Translations under genes and position numbers: made by a program | NCBI GenBank assembly: GCA_934661375.1 | Contig: CAKUJH010000003.1 | Location: 62,001-126,000 of the forward strand | DNA length: 64,000 bases | Reading direction: 5' to 3' | Source of the DNA: an uncultured Victivallales bacterium | Lineage (GTDB): Bacteria; Verrucomicrobiota; Lentisphaeria; Victivallales; UBA1829 | Shown: positions 25,994 through 35,231 of the stretch, in pieces | Layout of the letters: every line of letters begins with the position of its first letter | Position numbering within the stretch: position 1 is the stretch's first letter | The notes under the pieces: generated by a model | Database searches by the model: none | Told to the model about the DNA's origin: nothing | The model's input: only the letters and a program-made list of their open reading frames with translations

Positions 25994-28156
25994 TTACTGT
26001 TCAATCGGGCGGACATCCCGGAATACCGTGAAATTTCCTTCCGCCGGATTGTTTTTCTTTTCCTCTTTCGCCAGACGTTCGCGGTAATAGTTATACAGGA
26101 CAATCTGGCTTCTGGTGTTCTCAAAAGCCTGTGTATGATCGGTTTTCGAATACTGATTGACACCGCAGACAACACGGCCTTTGCGTTTGTCCGACAATCC
26201 GGCATGAAGAATGAAATCAAGTTCTTCCCGGATAGCGGGGGAATCCACCGGGAACAGCGTTTCAATCCGGCGGCGCAGATTGCGCGGCATGAGATCGGCA
26301 CTGCCCAGATAATATTCCGGCGACCCGTTATTGGCAAAGTAATAAATGCGTGCATGTTCCAGAAACCGGTCAAGAATGCTGACGATCCGGATATTGGCGG
26401 CGGCTTCCGGCGACAGTGAATACGGAGTCAGACCGCAGATACCGCGGACAATCAATTCGATTTTCACATGCTTTTCCGCCGCGCGGTACAGATGCTCAAT
26501 CACTTCGTAATCAATCAGGGAATTGATCTTGATGACAATATGACCGGGGTTTTCCCTGGTGGAATAAGCGGCTTCGCGGTCAATCATGAACAGAATTTTT
26601 TCCAGCATGTTGAACGGCGCAACAATCAGTTTGTTCCAATCGGGCGGCGCGGAAAAACCGGTAATGACATTAAACAGCGCCGAGACGTCGCGTGCCAGCA
26701 GGGGATCATCGCTGAAATACCCCAGATCCGTATAAAGACGCGCCGTCTTGTCATTGTAATTGCCGGTGCTGAGGTGAACATAGCGGTGGATGCCGTCTTC
26801 TTCGCGACGGATAACCATCAGAGCTTTGCAATGGACTTTCAGCCCGGCGATGCCGTAGACGACATGCGCGCCCGCCTGGGCAAGTTCGCGTGCCCAGTTG
26901 ATGTTGTTCTCTTCATCGAAACGCGCCTTCAATTCGACCAGCACGGAAACCTGTTTGCCGCTGCGGGCAGCGCGAATCAGGGCATGAACCACGGGAGAAT
27001 CGCCGCTGACCCGGTACAAAGTCTGTTTGATCGCCAGCACGGCAGGATCTTCCGCAGCCTGTTCCAGCATTTTGACCACGGGGTCGAAAGAGATATAAGG
27101 ATGATGAATCAGGAACGGTCCTTTTTCCCGAATGGTGCGGAGAATATCCTTTCCTTTGGCAAAAAGCGCCGGCAAGGGCGGCAGCGGTTCGTTGCGCAGA
27201 GCCGGAAAACTCTGCAGGGATGCCAGAGCAAACATGGATTTGAGATTCAGCAGACCGGGAATCGGCTGAATCAGAGCATTTTCCGAAGAAATGTTCAGTT
27301 TGCCGAGCAGCCATTTCCGTGATTTCTGCGTCATATCCGCGGAAAGTTCCAGCCGTACAACATTCCGTTTAGTTTTCTTGCGCAGTGCAATCTGAAGTTC
27401 GGTCAGCAGATCGGCAATGGATTCTTCGTCGATGGAAAAATCCATGTCGCGGGTTACGCGGAAATAGGAACATTCCTTGATTTTCGCACCGGAAAACAGC
27501 ATATTCAGATGATTGCGGATCAACTCCTCAGCAGGGATGAACACCACACCCTGCGCCGAACTTTCCAGCTGAATGAAACGCGGAATGACATTCGGAACTT
27601 CCAGCAGGGCAAATTTTTCCGTACGGCTTTTTTCCGGAATCAGCCGGATCAGCATTTCCAGCCCCAGATTCGGCACCAGCGGGAACGGATGCGACTGATC
27701 GATTCCAATGGGAGTCAGCACCGGAAAAATTTCGGACGTCATGATTTTCAGTGCCGTATTCTTCTGCGTGGAAGTAAGCTGATCCCACGCTGCAATCACA
27801 ATGGAATTACGTTTCATTTCCGGCAGGATGTCCTCATTGAGGTAGCGGTACTGCCGTTCGACCTGCATCCGGATTTTGCGTTTCAGACCTGCCATCAGAA
27901 TGCGGGGGTCATAGCCGCAATCTTTATAAATGGTATGAAATCCATGGGCGAGCTGGCTGGAAATGCCGGCAAGACGCACCATGCAGAATTCATCCAGATT
28001 GCTGCTGAAAATAGCAATGAAATTCAGACGTTCGAGCAGCGGGTTGCCGGGATCGGCGGCTTCATCCAGAACTCTGGAATTGAACTCCATCCAGCTGACG
28101 TCGCGGTTGATGAACTGATCGGCGGTGTTTTTCATGGCAGACAGTTTCTCCTTCAT
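25994..28156 (-). CDS. ppk: Polyphosphate kinase 1
   Basis: This 720-residue enzyme reversibly polymerises ATP gamma-phosphate into polyphosphate at the inner membrane. The N-domain begins INRDVSWMEFNSRVLDEA. The histidines corresponding to the autophosphorylated and second catalytic His are His461 (RYVHLSTGNYND) and His601 (EHARIYYFANNGSPEYYLG). ATP-binding arginines lie in SADLMPRNLRRRIE. Length is typical. The start at 28156 overlaps the ppx stop (ATGA); the ATG seven codons later (28135) is also possible and has AAGGAG some 12 bases upstream. The third gene of glk-ppx-ppk. Confidence 0.96.
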   Translation of the reverse strand: MKEKLSAMKNTADQFINRDVSWMEFNSRVLDEAADPGNPLLERLNFIAIFSSNLDEFCMVRLAGISSQLAHGFHTIYKDCGYDPRILMAGLKRKIRMQVERQYRYLNEDILPEMKRNSIVIAAWDQLTSTQKNTALKIMTSEIFPVLTPIGIDQSHPFPLVPNLGLEMLIRLIPEKSRTEKFALLEVPNVIPRFIQLESSAQGVVFIPAEELIRNHLNMLFSGAKIKECSYFRVTRDMDFSIDEESIADLLTELQIALRKKTKRNVVRLELSADMTQKSRKWLLGKLNISSENALIQPIPGLLNLKSMFALASLQSFPALRNEPLPPLPALFAKGKDILRTIREKGPFLIHHPYISFDPVVKMLEQAAEDPAVLAIKQTLYRVSGDSPVVHALIRAARSGKQVSVLVELKARFDEENNINWARELAQAGAHVVYGIAGLKVHCKALMVIRREEDGIHRYVHLSTGNYNDKTARLYTDLGYFSDDPLLARDVSALFNVITGFSAPPDWNKLIVAPFNMLEKILFMIDREAAYSTRENPGHIVIKINSLIDYEVIEHLYRAAEKHVKIELIVRGICGLTPYSLSPEAAANIRIVSILDRFLEHARIYYFANNGSPEYYLGSADLMPRNLRRRIETLFPVDSPAIREELDFILHAGLSDKRKGRVVCGVNQYSKTDHTQAFENTRSQIVLYNYYRERLAKEEKKNNPAEGNFTVFRDVRPIEQ

Positions 28157-29730
28157 GAAAAAATGATTCGGCAGGCATAGACACTGCGGAAATATGCAGT
28201 GTCCACGTCGGTCATGGATTCCGGAAAATAAGTAATATCGTCGCCGAGCCGGATCACAACACGCGATGGTTCCAGTTTGACGGTAAGGTTTTCAGGCGCT
28301 GCCGCCATTGCCCCCAAAGCACAGGCAATCCGGAGAATTGCGGCAAGTTTATTGACCAGCTCCCGGTCGCGCACAGACAGCACGGCGTATTCTGGGTGCA
28401 GCATCTTCGGAAATGATTTGCGGTGATAGCGCGCCACCAGTGCGGCAATGCGGCGCTGTTCCGCCGATATGCCGGGAATTTCTGTGTTCTGAATGATGTA
28501 GCAGGAATGTTTGTGATACGCCTGATTGTTGATGAACAGACCGCTCTTGTGCAGCCGCGCCGCGATTTTGAGAATAAGCAGTTCGGCGTGTCCCAGACCA
28601 TGCAGTTTTTCCAGTTTACGGAACAGAACTTCCGCATAACGGGTGGTCCGTTCGCAGTAATCATTGTCGCAGCGGTAACGGGCGGCAGTCCGCATAATCA
28701 GAGAATGAACCTGTTCCTCAAACCGGTCCGGCACACCGAAAGTCTTGTCGATGAAGTCGCGCAGCAGAAGATACTTGGTTGAAACCATCGGGATTAGAAT
28801 TTTTTCGGCATCAGTCAGACGCAGCAGATTGTCAAGAATCATGCAGCAGGGCTGCACCATTTCCGCCAGATCGGGAGCCAGACCGTATTGTTCGCTGATC
28901 TGTTCATAGGTCAGATCCGACACTGCAGAACGCAGCAGGAAGAATTCGGTTCTGGAAATGCAGACCGCCGCCTTGTTGGAGCGGTTGCCGCGAATCAATT
29001 TCAGCAAAGTGCGTGCGGAAGTCCCCATGGCTATGATGATTTCCGCCTTGAGGTTTTCCGAAATGGAGTGCAGTTCACTGAACGCATTGTCGATCAGCAT
29101 CGAAGTATAATAATTGATGGCGGATGAGGAATAAGTTCCATGCACCTGATCCAGGGTGCGGAGCGTACCGACTTTCAGCGTTTCCGTAAAACAGAGACTG
29201 CCGCGGTCATAAGCACTGACTTCACACGCCCCGGTGCCGATGTCGGCAATCAGAGCCGTATGGGAAAAGAAACCGTATTGACGCGGAATGTCGCGAGAGA
29301 CGGCGCTGTAATCCAGCCGGGCTTCATCGGTTCCGGAAAAAAGCTGTATCTCAATGCCCGTGGCGTGGCGTATGCGTTCCAGAAAAATATCGGCATTTTC
29401 AGCTTCGCGAACCGCGCTGGTGGCAATTGCCTTGCAGCAGGTTACGTCATATTCTCTCATTTTTTCCCGGAAATTGCACAGCACATCGCAGAGAATCTGA
29501 ATGGATTCATTGCTGATTTCCCCGTTGCGGAACACATTGGAACCGAGCGGAACCGGTTTTTCCAGTTCTTCCAGCGGAGTGAACTGACGAGTGGTCCGGT
29601 TGACTTCGGCAATCAGCATACGCGCGGAATGCGCACCTACGTCAATCGTCGCCATCGTAATGACGGACGGTTCGGCGGGGTTCTGCTGAACAGCGGTATT
29701 TTCATTGTTTTTTTTCTTGCGTGCGGGCAT
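28153..29730 (-). CDS. ppx: Exopolyphosphatase / Ppx-GppA family phosphatase
   Basis: This 525-residue member of the ASKHA-fold Ppx/GppA family has a basic N-terminal tail, then the phosphate loop ATIDVGAHSARMLIAEV, the middle motif LIADIGTGACEVSAY, and a C-terminal HD-like helical domain (about 330-520). In many Ppx proteins the first loop reads IDxGSNS; here it is VGAHS, a moderate change. It probably hydrolyses polyphosphate or pppGpp. Its place in an operon with polyphosphate kinase favours polyphosphate. It starts 6 bases after glk. Confidence 0.88.
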   Translation of the reverse strand: MPARKKKNNENTAVQQNPAEPSVITMATIDVGAHSARMLIAEVNRTTRQFTPLEELEKPVPLGSNVFRNGEISNESIQILCDVLCNFREKMREYDVTCCKAIATSAVREAENADIFLERIRHATGIEIQLFSGTDEARLDYSAVSRDIPRQYGFFSHTALIADIGTGACEVSAYDRGSLCFTETLKVGTLRTLDQVHGTYSSSAINYYTSMLIDNAFSELHSISENLKAEIIIAMGTSARTLLKLIRGNRSNKAAVCISRTEFFLLRSAVSDLTYEQISEQYGLAPDLAEMVQPCCMILDNLLRLTDAEKILIPMVSTKYLLLRDFIDKTFGVPDRFEEQVHSLIMRTAARYRCDNDYCERTTRYAEVLFRKLEKLHGLGHAELLILKIAARLHKSGLFINNQAYHKHSCYIIQNTEIPGISAEQRRIAALVARYHRKSFPKMLHPEYAVLSVRDRELVNKLAAILRIACALGAMAAAPENLTVKLEPSRVVIRLGDDITYFPESMTDVDTAYFRSVYACRIIFS

Positions 29731-29736
29731 GGCAAA

Positions 29737-30714
29737 TCACCGGGCGGCTTCCTTTCTTGCCAGAATCGTGGCGCCTACGGCAACGGCGTCATCGCCATAA
29801 GCGGAAAGAGTCAGCTGAATTCTGTTCATCGGCAGCCCGAAGATATGCGCTTCGAAACTCTTGCGGAACACCGGCATGATATACTGTCCCATTGACGCCG
29901 CCACACCGCCGCCGATTACGATACGTTCCGGAGCGACCAGCGCACAGGCGGAAGCGGCGGCAATGCCCAGCATGACCGAACCTTTGTCCACCGCCTCGCG
30001 CACCAGCGGATCGCCATCCGCATAAGCCTTTGCCAGATACTTGCTTTTGATGTTCGTGCTTCGGGCGTTGAACTTGTCCGGCGGCAGCAGTGTCTGGGCA
30101 TTGCGCTTCGCCATGGCTTTCTGAATGGCTTTCACAAACGCGACTTTACTGCAGTAGGCTTCAATGCAGCCGCGATGTCCGCAGCCGCAGCGGCGTCCGC
30201 CTTTACGGATGATCATGTGTCCCAGTTCTCCGGCAAGTCCGCAATTGCCGCGAAGCAGCTTCCCGTCCACAATGATTCCGCCGCCGAGTCCGGTTCCAAT
30301 GAAAAAGCCGATCAGACTTTTTTCGTTCGGGTCCGCCTGATAACGGAATTCCGCCAGAGTACCGAGGTCGCCGTCATTGCCGAGATACACTTCGCGTCCT
30401 GCCAGTTCCCGGAAAATTTTCTTGGCGGAAAAATTGCGTCCGCCCAGATTGGTGGCAAAAGTGCAGTCGCCGGTTTCAGGATCAATGGGCGAAGGAAACG
30501 CCGCGCCGATATATTCTGCATCCTCCAGTTTTTTGCCGATGGATGCCAGAGCGCATTTACCGGTATCCAGCATGGTGCTGATAATGTTTTCCGGAGTGTC
30601 ATGCGGCACGGTCGGGGTTTTGTATGAAGCCAGCACACGATTCCGTGCATCGGTTACAGCCGCATAGATTTTACTTCCGCCAAGGTCAATACCGAGAGCC
30701 AGCGATTCTTTCAT
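29737..30714 (-). CDS. ROK-family glucokinase
   Basis: This 325-residue ROK-fold sugar kinase has the phosphate-binding loop LGIDLGGSKIYAAVTD, the catalytic Asp in VYLGNDGDLGTLAE, the IGTGLGGGIIV segment and the ROK zinc signature GRRCGCGHRGCIEAYCS. Many ROK proteins of this kind use glucose and ATP; some use polyphosphate. Co-transcription with ppx and ppk raises the polyphosphate-dependent form as a possibility, but there is no residue evidence for it here. The ATG has AAGGA 9 bases upstream. Confidence 0.85.
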   Translation of the reverse strand: MKESLALGIDLGGSKIYAAVTDARNRVLASYKTPTVPHDTPENIISTMLDTGKCALASIGKKLEDAEYIGAAFPSPIDPETGDCTFATNLGGRNFSAKKIFRELAGREVYLGNDGDLGTLAEFRYQADPNEKSLIGFFIGTGLGGGIIVDGKLLRGNCGLAGELGHMIIRKGGRRCGCGHRGCIEAYCSKVAFVKAIQKAMAKRNAQTLLPPDKFNARSTNIKSKYLAKAYADGDPLVREAVDKGSVMLGIAAASACALVAPERIVIGGGVAASMGQYIMPVFRKSFEAHIFGLPMNRIQLTLSAYGDDAVAVGATILARKEAAR

Positions 30715-30852
30715 GATCCGTGATCCTTTCCATGTCTGTCATTATTCTGACTGTAAGGTAATCCCGGAAAAAACATTTTGCAAGCTGCCGGCAGGTGGTT
30801 TTTCTCTTTTTAACGTTTTTTTAACAAATTTTCCCTGCCGCACAACCGGGGC
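30715..30852. other. Short intergenic region with CTGTCAT direct repeat
   Basis: On the plus strand CTGTCAT (30736), four bases, then CTGACTG (30747) matches the layout of a PhoB box almost exactly, within 40 bases of the glk start. It is oriented opposite to glk. The rest is AT-rich with no gene. A hairpin-like CTGCCGGCAG and T-runs lie further right; no clear terminator is assigned. Confidence 0.35.
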
Positions 30853-31956
30853 TTACCGGGCGGAATCCAGCAGTTCTTTTTTCAGGAAAGCAAAGGCTTC
30901 CGCTTCCGGGAAAACCGCCACCGGACTGCCGTTTCTGAAAATCAGCAGTTCGCCTTTGCGGTTGCCGCCGGCAATGCCGAGATCCGCATCCGAGGCTTCC
31001 CCCGGACCGTTGACCGCACATCCCATCACCGCCACTTTCCGCAAAGTGATCCGTTTGCCGGAACTCCGGATTTCCGCGATCAGCCGTTCCACCCGTCCGA
31101 CCATGGAAATCAGATCCCAGTTGGTGCGTCCGCAAGTGGGACAGGAAACCAGTTCCGGTGCAGCTTCCCGCAGACCGGCAGATTCCAGAATCGCCAGAGC
31201 CGCCCGGATTTCCTCCACCGGCGGAGCGCTCAGACTGACCCGGATCGTATCACCGATGCCGTCCAGCAGCAGAGAACCGATTCCAATCGCGGATTTGACT
31301 GCTCCGCGGAAAGCTGTTCCCGCTTCCGTCACCCCCAAATGCAGCGGATAATCGGACCGTTCCGCGAACAGCCGGTACGCCGCCACCGTAACCGGAACGG
31401 AACTGGCTTTCAGGGAAACTTTCAGATTGCGGAACGAATACTGCTCCAGCAGTTTCACCTGCTCCATGGCGGCATCCGTCAATGCGTGTGCAATGGCTTC
31501 GTCATGGGACATTCCCGCCGCACGGTTGGCAGCCGCCATTCCTTTCGGCAGACTGCCGGAATTGGCGCCGACCCGGATCGGGATTCCCGCTTCTCCGGCG
31601 GCTTCCGCCACAGCACGGACTTTCTCCGCCGAACCGATATTGCCCGGATTCAGGCGCACTCCATGCACTCCGGCACGAATCGAACCCAGAGCCAGCCGGT
31701 AATCAAAATGAATATCCGCTATGACCGGCAGCGGACTTCCGGCAAGGATTTCCGGAAGCGCCGCAACAGCCGCTTCATCGGGAACAGTTACCCGGACAAT
31801 CTCGCATCCGGCGGACGCCAGCTCCCGAATCTGCGCCAGCGTCGCCGCGGCATCGCGGGTATCGGTATTGGTCATGGACTGAATGGAAACCGGAGCGTCC
31901 CCGCCGATTTTCACCGGTCCGATCTGAATCTGTTTACTTTTCCTGCGCTGAAACAT
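30853..31956 (-). CDS. ispG: 4-hydroxy-3-methylbut-2-enyl diphosphate synthase (flavodoxin)
   Basis: This 367-residue [4Fe-4S] enzyme of the MEP isoprenoid pathway has the N-terminal TIM-barrel half with PVSIQSMTNTDTRD, VIADIHFDY and VRLNPGNI. The C-terminal half holds the cluster cysteines in VSCPTCGRTNWD and the MGCAVNGPGEASDADLGIAGG motif. The start overlaps the 3' end of rseP by 23 bases; AAAGG lies about 9 bases upstream. The last gene of an operon that also holds dxr, which is a step earlier in the same pathway. Confidence 0.96.
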   Translation of the reverse strand: MFQRRKSKQIQIGPVKIGGDAPVSIQSMTNTDTRDAAATLAQIRELASAGCEIVRVTVPDEAAVAALPEILAGSPLPVIADIHFDYRLALGSIRAGVHGVRLNPGNIGSAEKVRAVAEAAGEAGIPIRVGANSGSLPKGMAAANRAAGMSHDEAIAHALTDAAMEQVKLLEQYSFRNLKVSLKASSVPVTVAAYRLFAERSDYPLHLGVTEAGTAFRGAVKSAIGIGSLLLDGIGDTIRVSLSAPPVEEIRAALAILESAGLREAAPELVSCPTCGRTNWDLISMVGRVERLIAEIRSSGKRITLRKVAVMGCAVNGPGEASDADLGIAGGNRKGELLIFRNGSPVAVFPEAEAFAFLKKELLDSAR

Positions 31957-33607
31957 TTTCAGGCACCTTTTCCACTGCCGCCGGGGCAGTGGTCTCCGGC
32001 GTCCGCATGGATTTCAGCGCGGGCGCAACCAGTTTCTTCACATCGTAGAACGAAACAAAAATCATGAAACCGATCAGCAGGGAAATGAAGACGACGGTAA
32101 TCGGTTCCAGAATTTTACGGGACACCGGACGCCGGAAAATCATTTCCAGGATTGCCAGCAGAATATGTCCGCCGTCCAGCACCGGAATCGGCAGCAGGTT
32201 GATGAGTCCCAGATTGAAAGTGATGATGACCACCACATTCAGACCAAGAATCAGCGAGCCGCGGTATACGGAAAGATAAAGGTATTTCCCGATGCCGATG
32301 GGACCGCTCATGTGCTTCGGCTTGATGGTGGTATGCTGCTGAGTCAGATTCAGACTGTTGCCGAGACTGTACCCGATGCCGCGCAGAGAATTCCAGGTCA
32401 GCACCAGCACTTTTTCCAGCTGGGCAATCGGATTCGGATGCGAAAGCGTGGCGAAATCCACTCCGATGTCCGTATATTTCAAATACTTCGGAGCAACCTG
32501 CAGGGTCAGTGTTTCCTTGCCGCGCAGGATTCGGATTTCCGCCGGCTTGCCGTTCAGCTTGCGCACCAGTGCCTGAACATCGCTGACACCTTCGACATTC
32601 TGTCCGCCAACAGACAGAATGTGATCGCCTTTCTGCAATCCGGCTTTCTGCATCGGCAGACCTTCCAGTACGGAGACCACCGGATTGCCGGAAAATCCCA
32701 GCAGCCAGATTCCATCCTCGCCGTCGCGTTTTTCCGGAACAGGAATCAGACCTTTGATTTCAATCGTTTCCTTGCCGCGCAGGATCACCAGATCCAGCGG
32801 CTGTCCTTCAGCAAACAGCAGACGGTTTTCCAGTTCTTCCGTGCTGAAAACCGGTTTGCCGTTCAGTTTAAGCAGCCGGTCGCCATTCCGTATGCCGGCT
32901 TTTTCCGCCGGGGAACCGGAACGCGGATAGAGGTACAGCGGAATTTCCGGTAAAAAGAACGGATAGGCGATCTCTTCCTCTTTGGTGACTGCCTTATTGA
33001 CAACAGGTTTATACGTTACGCGCAGATCCTGTCCGTCCCGGCGCACGGAAAGAGTCACATCGCCGATGGTGAACAGAATTTTATTGATGAAGCCATTCCA
33101 GGTGGTATTGAATTTTTCACCGTTGAGAGCATAAATGACGTCGCCTTTGCGCAGACCGGCGTTCCATTCCGGGGAATTTTCCTGAACCGATTCCACGCGG
33201 ATTTCGTTCAGCACCGGCGTATCCTGCGGCACGCCGTGAATCCAGATCACCACACCGAGCAGCAGACCGAAAAGCATGTTGAAAAGCGGTCCGGCGAAAG
33301 CGACGATGATCCGGTCGAGCGGTTTGGCTTTCGGCAGAATGTTGCCGTCGGCGTCTTTGGCGTCGCCGGAAGCGTCAATCTGCGGCAGGTCGACATACCC
33401 GCCCACAGGGATGCAGCCGATGCGGTATTCCACCCCCCGGATTTTTTTCCACCAGATTTTGCGGAATCCGATGGAAAACGCGCCGATATACAGACCGCGC
33501 CACTTGGCAGCCAGGAAATGCCCCAGCTCATGGATGAAAATGCAGAGTCCGAAAAAAATCACCATAAAAGCAATGGCGCCGATTTTCAGCAGAAGATCGT
33601 AAATCAT
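31934..33607 (-). CDS. rseP: RIP zinc metalloprotease RseP/RasP-like with three PDZ-like segments
   Basis: This 557-residue intramembrane site-2 protease has the zinc motif HELGH in the first helix (FIHELGHFLAAKW, about residues 25-29) and the LDG motif NLLPIPVLDGGHI near residue 480. Between the two are three PDZ-like segments, each with a GLRKGD-type turn: GLRKGDVIYALNG, GIRNGDRLLKLNG and GLQKGDHILSVGG. E. coli RseP has two and is about 450 residues, so this protein is longer by about one PDZ. It probably cleaves membrane anti-sigma or signal-peptide remnants. It overlaps dxr by ATGA; common neighbours in many bacteria. Confidence 0.93.
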   Translation of the reverse strand: MIYDLLLKIGAIAFMVIFFGLCIFIHELGHFLAAKWRGLYIGAFSIGFRKIWWKKIRGVEYRIGCIPVGGYVDLPQIDASGDAKDADGNILPKAKPLDRIIVAFAGPLFNMLFGLLLGVVIWIHGVPQDTPVLNEIRVESVQENSPEWNAGLRKGDVIYALNGEKFNTTWNGFINKILFTIGDVTLSVRRDGQDLRVTYKPVVNKAVTKEEEIAYPFFLPEIPLYLYPRSGSPAEKAGIRNGDRLLKLNGKPVFSTEELENRLLFAEGQPLDLVILRGKETIEIKGLIPVPEKRDGEDGIWLLGFSGNPVVSVLEGLPMQKAGLQKGDHILSVGGQNVEGVSDVQALVRKLNGKPAEIRILRGKETLTLQVAPKYLKYTDIGVDFATLSHPNPIAQLEKVLVLTWNSLRGIGYSLGNSLNLTQQHTTIKPKHMSGPIGIGKYLYLSVYRGSLILGLNVVVIITFNLGLINLLPIPVLDGGHILLAILEMIFRRPVSRKILEPITVVFISLLIGFMIFVSFYDVKKLVAPALKSMRTPETTAPAAVEKVPENVSAQEK

Positions 33608-34767
33608 GCCTGTCTCCCTGTTCTGACCGCCGCCGCAAAAATCCGGGCTTCGCGGTCTGCTTCCAGAATATCGTCCAGCGACGCATTCCGGATGCTGTTG
33701 TGTCTGTTCATAGTTTTTTCAATGATCCCCACAATGTCCGTAAACCGGATTTCTCCGTTTCTGAACCGCAGGAAAGCCGCTTCGTTGGCGGCATTCATCA
33801 CGCAGGAAAGTGTGCCGCCTTCCCGGATTGCCGCCCGTGCCAGCTCCAGTGCCGGAAAACGCGCCGTGTCCGGCTCCTCAAAATCCAGATGCCCGACTTT
33901 GGCAAGGTTCAGCCGTTCCAGTCCGCCGTTCAGCCGTTCCGGCCAGGTGAAGGCATACTGAATCGGATAACGCATGTCCGGGACGCCCAGCTGCGCCAGC
34001 GTCACACCGTCGGGAAATTCCACCATGGAATGAATCACCGACTGCGGATGCACCAGCACCTGGATTTTTTCTTCCGGACAGTCAAACAGGAAATGAGCTT
34101 CGACCATCTCCAGCGCCTTGTTCATCAGCGTGGCGGAATCTATGGAAATTTTCTGTCCCATCGACCAGACGGGATGCGCCAGCGCCTGTTCAAACGTGGC
34201 GTTTTCCATCTCTTCCCGGCTTGCTTTCCGGAACGGACCGCCGCTGGAAGTCAGAATCAGTTTTTCCGCAAGGCTGGAATCCAATCCGTCAAGACACTGA
34301 AAAATGGCACTGTGTTCGCTGTCCACCGGAATCAATACCGTATTTTTTTCGCGGATCAGTTTCATGACCGGTTCCCCTGCCATGACCAGCACTTCCTTGC
34401 TGGCAAGCGCGATTTCCTTTCCGGCACGAACCGCTTCCATGACCGGATGCAGACCGCCGGTTCCGACAATGGCGCAGAGAACCATATCCACGTCGGCGGC
34501 GCGGACCAGTTTCAGCAGACCTTCCGGACCGCAGAAAGCCCGGCAGTTTTCCGGGAGCATTCCTTTGAGACCGCCCAGTTTCTTTTCATCGCCGATGGAA
34601 ACGGCTGTACAGCCGAAATGCCGTGCCTGTTCCGCCAGGAGTTCCGCATTGCTGTTCGCAGCAAGAGCTGTTACCTGTATGCGGTCCTTCAATGCGTCCG
34701 CCACCCGGCAGGCATTTTTGCCGATGGAGCCCGTTGAACCGAGAATGGCAATGCGTTTCCGGGTCAT
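33604..34767 (-). CDS. dxr: 1-deoxy-D-xylulose 5-phosphate reductoisomerase
   Basis: This 387-residue enzyme commits DXP to the MEP isoprenoid pathway with NADPH. It has the NADPH-binding ILGSTGSIGKNA at the N-terminus, the metal and substrate motifs VPVDSEHSAIFQCL and LTSSGGPFR, the flexible-loop region HPVWSMGQKISIDSATLMNK, and ALELAR/CVMNAANEAA in the C-terminal helical part. Length is normal. It is coupled by ATGA to dtd upstream and to rseP downstream. Confidence 0.96.
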   Translation of the reverse strand: MTRKRIAILGSTGSIGKNACRVADALKDRIQVTALAANSNAELLAEQARHFGCTAVSIGDEKKLGGLKGMLPENCRAFCGPEGLLKLVRAADVDMVLCAIVGTGGLHPVMEAVRAGKEIALASKEVLVMAGEPVMKLIREKNTVLIPVDSEHSAIFQCLDGLDSSLAEKLILTSSGGPFRKASREEMENATFEQALAHPVWSMGQKISIDSATLMNKALEMVEAHFLFDCPEEKIQVLVHPQSVIHSMVEFPDGVTLAQLGVPDMRYPIQYAFTWPERLNGGLERLNLAKVGHLDFEEPDTARFPALELARAAIREGGTLSCVMNAANEAAFLRFRNGEIRFTDIVGIIEKTMNRHNSIRNASLDDILEADREARIFAAAVRTGRQA

Positions 34768-35222
34768 ACGCCGACGCCTCCCCTGCTTTCCAGCATGAAG
34801 GTTACGGGTCCGTCATTGAAAATCTTCACTTTCATGTCCGCGCCGAATTTGCCGTGCTGAACTTTTTTCACGCCGCAGGCGGCAACTTCCGCCAGAAAAT
34901 GTTCGTAGAACTGTTCGGCTTCGGCGGGATCGGCGGCATCGCTGAATCCGGGACGGCGTCCCTTGCGGCAGTCCCCGTACAAAGTGAACTGTGAAATGAT
35001 CAGAGCCTCTCCGCCGATGTCCAGCAATGAACGGTTCATCTTTCCGTTTTCATCGCAGAAAATGCGGAGATTCGCACACTTTTCCGCCAGATATTTCACA
35101 TCTTTTTCCGTATCGCCGCGTCCTGCGCCGAACAGAATCACCAGTCCCTGACCGACAGAGCCGATGACTTCACCGTCCACGGAAACCGAACCTTCCGACA
35201 CCCGCTGCACCAAAGCCTTCAT
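34764..35222 (-). CDS. dtd: D-aminoacyl-tRNA deacylase
   Basis: This 152-residue enzyme recycles D-amino acids mischarged on tRNA. The two catalytic motifs are present: SQFTLYGDCRKGRRPGF in the middle and NDGPVTFMLES near the C-terminus (the cross-subunit GP motif). The N-terminus MKALVQRVSEGSVSVDGEVIG is typical. It starts nine bases after folE and overlaps dxr by four bases. Confidence 0.95.
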   Translation of the reverse strand: MKALVQRVSEGSVSVDGEVIGSVGQGLVILFGAGRGDTEKDVKYLAEKCANLRIFCDENGKMNRSLLDIGGEALIISQFTLYGDCRKGRRPGFSDAADPAEAEQFYEHFLAEVAACGVKKVQHGKFGADMKVKIFNDGPVTFMLESRGGVGV

Positions 35223-35231
35223 GCCGCACCC

